A DNA stretch of 64,000 bases from JAVJSD01 sp040219575. GTDB taxonomy: Bacteria > Planctomycetota > Planctomycetia > Pirellulales > Pirellulaceae. How positions within the stretch are numbered: the stretch's first letter is position 1; each line of letters starts with the position of its first letter. Below are positions 33,357 to 39,651 of this stretch, piece by piece. The notes under the pieces are model-generated. The model ran no database searches. It saw only the letters and a list, made by a program, of their open reading frames with translations, and was not told where the DNA came from. The stretch lies in NCBI GenBank assembly GCA_040219575.1, contig JAVJSD010000142.1:1-64000 (forward strand). The letters run 5' to 3'. Made by a program: the position numbers and the translations under genes.

Positions 33357-33410
33357 GCGTTGCTTGTCAAAGAGAAGATGTGTTCAACGGGAATGATCGG
33401 TCAGGTCTCA

Positions 33411-35084
33411 TCAAGCCGCGTCGCCGATCCAGTTGCGAAGGACATTGGCGGCGGCGTCGGGATCCTCGTTCACCATTTCGGCCAATTCGTCGCGGAGCGA
33501 CGGAGCGCCTTCGCGGCGGACCCCCAGCATGCGTTGGTGCTTGCTCACGTGAGCGTCTTCCTCGTCGTCCTCGGATGGATTCATGGCGGCCGGCGCCGCC
33601 GCGCCGCCGACGGGCGGCGTGCTCGTGCTCGGCGCGGCCGACGAGCGGAGCATGCCCCGCAGCATCACCAGGCTGCACAATCCAAGCAGCGTCATCCCCA
33701 GCGTCTGCCAGTTGCCGGCCAGCCAGCTCATGGCCTCGTCGGTCATGCTGTCGCCCGGTTCGGCCGCCAGCGGAATGTCGGTGAAGGTCGTCACGCGAAC
33801 CGGCACATAAGGGTCGCCGCCGGGCGCCGGGGCCGGCAGCAGATTCACGACGGCGTCTTCGATTTCCTTCTTGACCGCCAGTTCGATCGTCTGCAGTTCG
33901 CTGGCGTCGGCGACGGCCGGTTCGGCGCCTTCCTCGGGAGGATTGCGCTCTCGCCAGACCTTCTCGAAATAGCTGTTGGGAACGCCGATCGAGACCTTGA
34001 CTTTCTCCGGCGTCAGTCCCGCCATTTCTTCGCGAATCGTCGATTGGGAAGCGATCAGATCCTGCTCGTTTTCGCTTTCCTTCATCTCCGACTTGCTGCC
34101 GCTTTCGACGCCCACCACCTGCGGCGTATTGCCGACGCCGTTCGACTCCGCGCCGGGGCGTCCGGCCGGGCCGGGTTCCGTGTTCGTGCTCGACTTGGTG
34201 ACGTCGCGCTGCCGCATGGCGACGGTCGACTTGGGATCGATCTGGAAGCGGTTGGTGTCGTACCGCAGCTTGGGATCGAGTTCGACGTCGACTCCGACCA
34301 CCACGCCCGGATAGACCGATAGTTGGCTCATCACCTTCTGCCGGTAAAGGTTTTCGAAGTGGGCCTTCTGTGCCGCGTATAGGCTGTCGGCGCCGTCGAC
34401 GCCGCCCACGGTTCCCACAAACGCCCTGCCGGCGTTGAGGTCGGTGATCGTGACATGCTCTGGCTTGAGGCCGGCCACCACCGCCGCCACCGTGCCGCGA
34501 ATCGCCTGCACCCGGTCGGCTTCGAGATTCGTGTTGCCGCGCGGCTTGACGGCCACCATGGCCCGCGAGTCAAGCTTGGGACGCAGAGAGCGCGACTGAT
34601 CCTGGTCGAATCGCACGGTGGCCCATTCCACGCCCACCATCTTCGAGACCACCATCGAGATATACTTTTCGCGGGCGTTTTTCAGTTTCTGCGACCGCAA
34701 GTCGGCGCTGCCGGTGAGCGCGTTTTCGCTGGCGAAGACCTCGTCGAAGATGGTGGAGAGGTCGACCGGCAGCGAACCGTTGTCGGCCAGGGCGGCCATG
34801 TACTCGGCCTTCATGCCGGCGGGAATGCGAATGCGGTTTCCGTCGATCGTCGATCCGCCCAGGCCCGCCTTGGCGAACGCCGCCTCCATCTCGGCCAGTT
34901 CGGTCTGCGTGAAGACGCGTCCGGAAAACAGATACTCGCCGCCGCTGGATACCTGGAACTGAAACAGGTAGTAGACCGCCGCCACCAGCACGGCCAGCAG
35001 CAGCCCCGTCGTAATCCGCGCGGCCGGCCCCATCGAGCGGAACAACTCGACCACCTGTGCGTACGCTTTGTTCAGAAAATCCAT
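33411..35084 (-). CDS. fliF: MS-ring protein FliF
   Basis: This 557-residue protein forms the MS ring. There is a transmembrane helix near residues 23-43 (ITTGLLLAVLVAAVYYLFQF), then ring-building motifs (GLGGSTIDGNRIRIPAGMKA, LSTIFDEVFASENALTGS, VRFDQDQSRSLRPKLDSRAM, then VTITDLNAGRAFVG). A second transmembrane helix is near 455-475. The C-terminal FliG-binding tail ends LRDELAEMVNEDPDAAANVL and RNWIG. Upstream lie the heptamer array and a composite repeat. Confidence 0.96.
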   Translation of the reverse strand: MDFLNKAYAQVVELFRSMGPAARITTGLLLAVLVAAVYYLFQFQVSSGGEYLFSGRVFTQTELAEMEAAFAKAGLGGSTIDGNRIRIPAGMKAEYMAALADNGSLPVDLSTIFDEVFASENALTGSADLRSQKLKNAREKYISMVVSKMVGVEWATVRFDQDQSRSLRPKLDSRAMVAVKPRGNTNLEADRVQAIRGTVAAVVAGLKPEHVTITDLNAGRAFVGTVGGVDGADSLYAAQKAHFENLYRQKVMSQLSVYPGVVVGVDVELDPKLRYDTNRFQIDPKSTVAMRQRDVTKSSTNTEPGPAGRPGAESNGVGNTPQVVGVESGSKSEMKESENEQDLIASQSTIREEMAGLTPEKVKVSIGVPNSYFEKVWRERNPPEEGAEPAVADASELQTIELAVKKEIEDAVVNLLPAPAPGGDPYVPVRVTTFTDIPLAAEPGDSMTDEAMSWLAGNWQTLGMTLLGLCSLVMLRGMLRSSAAPSTSTPPVGGAAAPAAMNPSEDDEEDAHVSKHQRMLGVRREGAPSLRDELAEMVNEDPDAAANVLRNWIGDAA

Positions 35085-35132
35085 CCCTGGAAGTCTTTCT
35101 TCTTGATCGAAAATCCAGCGTCATGCTGGGTC

Positions 35133-35172
35133 GGATTTCGGATTTCGGATTTCAGATTTCAGATTTCAGATT
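35133..35172. repeat. Heptamer tandem array (GGATTTC/AGATTTC)
   Basis: Six head-to-tail 7-nt units, three GGATTTC then three AGATTTC/AGATTGA. A looser version occurs at 1868-1903. It lies between fliE and fliF. Confidence 0.85.
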
Positions 35173-35193
35173 GAAACTCACCTACTCACCTCT

Positions 35194-35270
35194 ACGACGA
35201 CAAGTCGTCGGCTTGGAGGAAGAATGCACGTCGAATTCACCACTCACCCCTCACCACTCACCACTCACTA
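35194..35270 (-). repeat. Stop-codon-adjacent composite repeat after fliE
   Basis: On the minus strand it starts at the fliE TAG (35270-35268) followed by TGAGTGGTGAGTGGTGAGG, then about 20 nt, TTCCTCCAAGC and the palindrome CGACGAC-TT-GTCGTCG (35195-35210). The order matches the copies after flhB and the photolyase gene. Confidence 0.78.
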
Positions 35271-35573
35271 AATCCTAATATCCTTCACCTCCTGATACGC
35301 CTGCACCAGCTTGTTGCGAATCTGCATCATCATGCGGAACGAGATGTCGGCCTTCTGCACGGCGGTGAAGACTTCGGCCATGTTCGCCTCGCCGCCGGTG
35401 AGCAGTTCGTTGACCGCCTTGTCGGCGTTCACCTGCATGTCGTTCACTTCGTTGAGCGACTTCAGCAGCAGGTCCTTGAACGGTTGCTGGGCCTCGGCGC
35501 CCGCGGCCTTTTGACCGGGCGACGCCGGACTGGCGGCGGCGAGCGACTGCAGGTTGACGCCGGAAACATTCAT
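35268..35573 (-). CDS. fliE: Basal-body MS-ring/rod junction protein FliE
   Basis: This 101-residue protein joins the MS ring to the rod. The conserved FliE parts are PFKDLLLKSLNEVNDMQVNA, then GGEANMAEVFTAVQKADISF and RMMMQIRNKLVQAYQEVKDI, at residues 30-100. Only the first 25 residues are free of the domain. The order flgB-flgC-fliE-fliF is standard. Confidence 0.95.
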   Translation of the reverse strand: MNVSGVNLQSLAAASPASPGQKAAGAEAQQPFKDLLLKSLNEVNDMQVNADKAVNELLTGGEANMAEVFTAVQKADISFRMMMQIRNKLVQAYQEVKDIRI

Positions 35574-35643
35574 GGTGGACTCGAAAGCTCGGGGGAAATC
35601 GTGTTGGGCGACGCACGTTCAAGGCGCGCGTTGAAGGCGTCGG

Positions 35644-36054
35644 TTACGCCAGAATTCGTAGTGTTTGGGCGCCCATCGCCTTGGTGGTTTCGATCACGCC
35701 GACGTTGGCCTCGTAGGCCCGCGTGGCGGTCAGGGCGTTGACGAACTCGGCCGTCATGTTCACGTGGGGGTAGGCCACGTAGCCGTTCTCGTCGGCCAGC
35801 GGATGGTTCGGTTCGTGCCGCAGGTTCGGCTTGTGTTTGCTGGTCTCGACCGAGGCGACCTTGACGCCCACGGCGCCGTTGCGGGTCTTCAGCGTGTCGT
35901 CGGTCTGGAAAATCACGAACCGCGACTCGTACGGTTGGGGGTCGCCGTTCTCGTCGCGGAGCGTCGACATGTTCGCGATGTTGCTGGCCACGGCGTCCAA
36001 CCGCGTCCGCTGCGCCACCAGGGCGCTGGTGCTGATGTCTAATGAGGAAAGCAT
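35644..36054 (-). CDS. flgC: Rod protein FlgC
   Basis: This 136-residue rod protein has the start SSLDISTSALVAQRTRLDAV with ASNIANMSTLRDENGDPQPY following. It ends VAYPHVNMTAEFVNALTATR, then YEANVGVIETTKAMGAQTL, the canonical FlgC C-terminus. The start is the ATG at 36054, 29 nt after flgB. It is part of the proximal rod in the periplasm. Confidence 0.95.
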   Translation of the reverse strand: MLSSLDISTSALVAQRTRLDAVASNIANMSTLRDENGDPQPYESRFVIFQTDDTLKTRNGAVGVKVASVETSKHKPNLRHEPNHPLADENGYVAYPHVNMTAEFVNALTATRAYEANVGVIETTKAMGAQTLRILA

Positions 36055-36083
36055 GGCCAGTGTGCTCCTGACTTGATTGGGCG

Positions 36084-36566
36084 TTACAGCCGTTCGCTGA
36101 TGGCGGTCTGCAACATGCGAAACTGATTGTTCATGATGGCCAGCGCCATGTTGTGTTTGAATTGGTTCTTGCTCAGCGCCAGGACTTGCTCTTCCAGCCC
36201 CACGTCGGTCTTGTCGTGATGCAGAATCGTGCGTCGCGCCTCCTTCACCTGCCGCAAGGCGTTGTCCGCCTCGTCGCCCACCAGGCCGGGCGACTCGATC
36301 GCGGCCAACCCCGACGATGAGGGCATGCCCAGCGAAGCGGGTAGTCCCAGCGAGGCCGACTGCGGCGCCGCCGAGCGATGTTGGTTGGCCTCGATCAGGT
36401 CGCGCAGCCGCTCTTCGAACACTTCCGGCGACAGGTCGCGCGTGCGATACCCCGGCGTCTGAAAGTTGGCGATGTTGCCCGCCAACACTCCATGCCGCGC
36501 CTCCGTGAAACTCGCCGTCTCCTGGAGGTAGGGGATCGTCGTCGCGTTGAAAATGTTTGCTAGCAT
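36084..36566 (-). CDS. flgB: Rod protein FlgB
   Basis: This 160-residue rod protein starts IFNATTIPYLQETASFTEAR, then the ANFQTPGYRTRDLSPEVFEE motif (FlgB rod signature). It ends LEEQVLALSKNQFKHNMALA and IMNNQFRMLQTAISERL. A Ser/Ala/Leu-rich insertion lies near 70-100. The ATG at 36566 follows AAGGAAG seven bases upstream, a strong ribosome-binding site. It is the first gene after the sigma-54 promoter at 36610-36624. Confidence 0.94.
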   Translation of the reverse strand: MLANIFNATTIPYLQETASFTEARHGVLAGNIANFQTPGYRTRDLSPEVFEERLRDLIEANQHRSAAPQSASLGLPASLGMPSSSGLAAIESPGLVGDEADNALRQVKEARRTILHHDKTDVGLEEQVLALSKNQFKHNMALAIMNNQFRMLQTAISERL

Positions 36567-36609
36567 GCAACGCTTCCTTCCGAGGCGCCGCCTCGTCGCC
36601 TTCGATTCA

Positions 36610-36624
36610 GCAACTGACGTGCCC
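36610..36624 (-). promoter_or_regulatory. Sigma-54 promoter of the flgB operon
   Basis: On the minus strand the element reads GGGCAC-GTCAG-TTGC, against the consensus TGGCAC-N5-TTGC: one mismatch and exact spacing. Its -12 GC lies at 36611-36610, which places the transcript start near 36598, about 32 nt before the flgB ATG. The gene just upstream encodes a sigma-54 activator. Confidence 0.85.
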
Positions 36625-36723
36625 AACCACCACGACCACCGTCCGCCTGCGTCTGGAACTTCGTCGACTCGATTCGTAACTTCTCCCGGCCGCTGTATCT
36701 TGGCGAGCCGCCCGGCTTGCCGC

Positions 36724-36795
36724 GAATTGCCGGGCGACGTTGTCGCCGATCGGCAATTCCTGCCGATCGGCACGTTTTGCCGATTCCCATCGGCA
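36724..36795. promoter_or_regulatory. Palindrome cluster, candidate activator sites for flgB
   Basis: Three palindromes lie close together: GCCGATCGGC (36745-36754), TGCCGATCGGCA (36761-36772) and TGCCGAT-TCCC-ATCGGCA (36778-36795). A 9-bp inverted pair GAATTGCCG (36724-36732) / CGGCAATTC (36751-36759) surrounds the first. They sit about 100-185 nt upstream of the -24/-12 element, the usual place for enhancer sites. Confidence 0.65.
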
Positions 36796-36809
36796 GGTTT
36801 CGACCGCAG

Positions 36810-38267
36810 CTACGCCGCCCGGCGCGGCGCCTTGGCGCGGGGCGCGTATCCGTAACTGCGAAGTTTGTTGCACAACGTGCGAATTCCAATGCCGAGCGCC
36901 TGCGCCGTCTTGGCTCGATGTCCGTCGAACTCCTCCAACGTCGCTTCGATCAAGGCCCGCTCCATGTCCTGCAAACTCGTGCCGACGGGAATGCCGCCGG
37001 CGGCTCCGCCTTCGGCGCCCTGCTCGTCGAGTGCATCGGCGCTGGGCGACGTTCCGTCGGCGTCGATCAACCAGGCCCGCAACTCGTCCGCCGCCACCGT
37101 GTCGGAGGCGCCCAACACGCTGGCCCGCGTCACCAGGTTTTCGAGCTCCCGCACGTTGCCGGGCCAATGGTAGTTGAGCAGCAGGTCGGCCGCCGCCGGC
37201 GCCAGCGAGCGCGGCTCGCGCCCCAATCGCTGACCGGTCCGTTGGAGAAAGTGCGCGGCCAACAGGGGAATGTCCTCGCGACGGCTGCGCAGCGGCGGAA
37301 CATTCAGCGGCACGACCGCCAGGCGGAAGTAGAGGTCCTCGCGGAATCTTCCCTGCGACACCTCATGCCGTAGATCGCGGTTGGTCGAGGCCAGCACCCG
37401 CACATCGACGCTCCGCGTGTCGCTCGAACCAACGCGCTCGAACGACTTCTCCTGCAGCACGCGCAGCAGCTTGGCCTGCAACGCCAGATCGATCTCCGAC
37501 ACCTCGTCGAGCAGGATCGTGCCGCCGTCGGCCAGTTCGAAGCGTCCCACGCGCGGCGAATCGGCGCTGGTGAACGCTCCCTGCTCGTGCCCGAACAGTT
37601 CGCTTTCCATCAACTGCGGCGAGAGGGCGGGGCAATTCAAGCCCACCATCGCCCGGCCCACACGGCGGCTGGAGGCGTGGATCGACCGGGCCACCAGCTC
37701 CTTGCCGGTGCCGCTTTCTCCCGTGATGAGCACCGTGATGTCGGTCGGCGCCGTTTGGGCGATGCGCTCGCGCAGCAGTTGCATGGCGGGGCTGTCGCCG
37801 ATCATCATCGCGCGGGCCGCGTCGTCGGCCGGTACGCTCGAACGCCGGCCCACCAGGTCGCCATGCCGCAGGGCCCGGGAAACCAGCGTCTCGAGTTGAT
37901 CGACGTCGAATGGTTTTTCGATGTAGTCGAAAGCGCCGTGCCGCATCGCCTCGACCGCGGAGGCGACCGTGGCGTGAGCCGTGACCATCAGGATCTGTGA
38001 TTCCACCTGCTGGTGCTCGAGCGCGCGGATGAACTCCATTCCGTTCATGCCCGGCATCATCAGGTCGGTGATGATCACGTCGAACGACTGCGACTGTAGC
38101 ACGCGGAGCGCTTCGGAGGCGCTGCTGCAACAATGCACGCGGTGACCGACGCAGGTCAACGTGTCGGCGATCGACTGGCGAGCCCGAGCGTGGTCGTCGA
38201 CGACCAGAATGCTTCCGGCGGTCGACGCGGCGGCGGCGGTCGGCGGCGCGAGTGTGGCGGTGTTCAT
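36810..38267 (-). CDS. Sigma-54-dependent response regulator (FlgR/FleR-like)
   Basis: This 485-residue NtrC-type activator has three domains. The receiver domain (about 18-135) has VVDD at 22-25 and the phospho-acceptor Asp at 68 in DVIITDLMMPGMNG. The AAA+ domain (about 155-400) has Walker A GESGTGKE (183-190) and Walker B TILLDEVSEI (250-259). The sigma-54-contact loop reads GAFTSA (230-235) instead of GAFTGA. The C-terminal Fis-type helix-turn-helix shows HRAKTAQALGIGIRTLCNKL. It overlaps the upstream kinase gene by 4 nt (ATGA) and lies directly before the flgB promoter, so it most likely activates the flagellar operon. Confidence 0.92.
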   Translation of the reverse strand: MNTATLAPPTAAAASTAGSILVVDDHARARQSIADTLTCVGHRVHCCSSASEALRVLQSQSFDVIITDLMMPGMNGMEFIRALEHQQVESQILMVTAHATVASAVEAMRHGAFDYIEKPFDVDQLETLVSRALRHGDLVGRRSSVPADDAARAMMIGDSPAMQLLRERIAQTAPTDITVLITGESGTGKELVARSIHASSRRVGRAMVGLNCPALSPQLMESELFGHEQGAFTSADSPRVGRFELADGGTILLDEVSEIDLALQAKLLRVLQEKSFERVGSSDTRSVDVRVLASTNRDLRHEVSQGRFREDLYFRLAVVPLNVPPLRSRREDIPLLAAHFLQRTGQRLGREPRSLAPAAADLLLNYHWPGNVRELENLVTRASVLGASDTVAADELRAWLIDADGTSPSADALDEQGAEGGAAGGIPVGTSLQDMERALIEATLEEFDGHRAKTAQALGIGIRTLCNKLRSYGYAPRAKAPRRAA

Positions 38268-39181
38268 GCTGCTTGCCTCGCTCGATGGGGAATCTGCAAA
38301 GTGAAAACGGCGCCGTGCTGGTCGTTGGCGGCGACGGCGACTCCGCCGTGCGCCTCGGCGATCCGGGCGACAATCACCAGCCCCAGGCCGGTTCCGCCGC
38401 TCTTGGTGGAAAAGAAGGGCTCGAATACGCGATCTACCGCCTCGGCGTCAATACCGCCGCCGGTGTCGGCCACCTTCAGCTCGACGCCGTCCGCGCGAGA
38501 CTGGGCAGACAGGGCAAGCCGGCCGCCCTGGGGCATCACGTCCAAGGCGTTCAGCACCAGATTCAAAATCGCCCGTCGCAGCATGTCGTAGTCGGCGTCG
38601 CACTGTGCGGCGTCGGCCGCGTCGAATTCCAGCGCAATGCCCTGCGCCGCCAATTGCGGCTGGAGCGAACGCGCCACATCGACGATCAGCTCGGAAGCCG
38701 GAAAACGGCGTCGTTGGGGCTGTCGCTCGGCGGTGAAGTGCAACAGGTCGGTGACCGTCGCCTCGAGCGCCGTCAGCGACGAGGCGAACTTGTCGAGCGT
38801 CGCCAAATTGTTTGCGTCGGAAGCGGTCTGCCGCCGCAGCAGGCTGAGGTAAAGCTTCATCGGCACGAGGCTGTTGCGCACCTCGTGCGCCACGTGCGAC
38901 GCCACCAGCCCCAGGTCGGCCAGCCGATTCTTGCGGGCCAATTCGCGGTTCTTCTTCTCCAGTTCATCACTCAGCCGGCGGACTTCCTCGCGGAGCGCCG
39001 AGTGCGTCGATTGCAGGCGATCGGTCGCCGTCTGCCACGCCTCCAGCACCGTCGCCAGGTCGATGTCGTGACTGGCCGGAAGCGTCGCCGGCACGAGCGC
39101 CGACAGGTCGCCGTGGCCGACGGCCTCGTCGTCACGCATCGCCTGAACCAGCAGTTCGTCATTCTCGGAAACTTGGGACAT
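38264..39181 (-). CDS. Cytoplasmic sensor histidine kinase (FlgS/FleS-like)
   Basis: This 305-residue kinase has no transmembrane segment. A coiled-coil stretch (about 55-90) leads to the H-box SHVAHEVRNSL with the phosphorylated His at about 99. The ATPase domain shows NLVLNALDVM (N-box), VADTGGGID (G1), FEPFFSTKSGG (F) and GTGLGLVIVARIAEAHGG (G2). It is cotranscribed with the response regulator through a 4-nt overlap. The cytoplasmic form is typical of kinases that sense flagellar export assembly, as in FlgS; the signal is inferred. Confidence 0.9.
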   Translation of the reverse strand: MSQVSENDELLVQAMRDDEAVGHGDLSALVPATLPASHDIDLATVLEAWQTATDRLQSTHSALREEVRRLSDELEKKNRELARKNRLADLGLVASHVAHEVRNSLVPMKLYLSLLRRQTASDANNLATLDKFASSLTALEATVTDLLHFTAERQPQRRRFPASELIVDVARSLQPQLAAQGIALEFDAADAAQCDADYDMLRRAILNLVLNALDVMPQGGRLALSAQSRADGVELKVADTGGGIDAEAVDRVFEPFFSTKSGGTGLGLVIVARIAEAHGGVAVAANDQHGAVFTLQIPHRARQAA

Positions 39182-39190
39182 CGGTTTCTC

Positions 39191-39646
39191 TTACGAGTCG
39201 GAAGTGAGGTCGAGTTGAATTCCGGAATCGACGGACCCGCCGTAGGCGGAGCGCGCCCGCGATGCGTGGTGCACGCCTTCCAATTGCGTGGCCGCGTCGT
39301 CGCGACGACGGATCAAGTCCGCTTCACCCTGCTTCTCCACCAACATGATTTCGCCGAGCAGCGTCTCGCATCGCTGGGCCGCCTGCTGCGTTCGTTCGCG
39401 CAATTCTTGCGACCGCCAAGTCCGCGATTCCGGATCCTGGCGGCGAAACGGATCGAGTTGCCGCTCCAGCTTCTGGAAACGGCCCAACAGCGTCTGCTTG
39501 GCCGACAACAACACCAACAGCCGATCGACGTCTCCCTCGCCGATCAGGTCGAGCTGACGCCGCGACAATTCGCGCAGTTGAACCAGAAAGTCGTGCCGGG
39601 CCGAAATCAATTCGGCGAGTCGGTCGGTCTCGTAGGATGAGTCCAC
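39191..39646 (-). CDS. FlgN-like flagellar chaperone
   Basis: This helical protein has about 151 residues: RLAELISARHDFLVQLRELS, then RQLDLIGEGDVDRLLVLLSA and KQTLLGRFQKLERQLDPF. The pattern of Gln/Arg/Leu heptads and LLSAKQxLL fits the FlgN/FliT type of export chaperone. The GTG at 39646 is the best start, 3 nt after the upstream gene's stop; a CTG at 39655 overlapping that stop is possible. Position between a large TPR gene and the flagellar kinase supports the role. The call is moderate because the family is poorly conserved. Confidence 0.65.
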   Translation of the reverse strand: MDSSYETDRLAELISARHDFLVQLRELSRRQLDLIGEGDVDRLLVLLSAKQTLLGRFQKLERQLDPFRRQDPESRTWRSQELRERTQQAAQRCETLLGEIMLVEKQGEADLIRRRDDAATQLEGVHHASRARSAYGGSVDSGIQLDLTSDS

Positions 39647-39651
39647 GGTGC

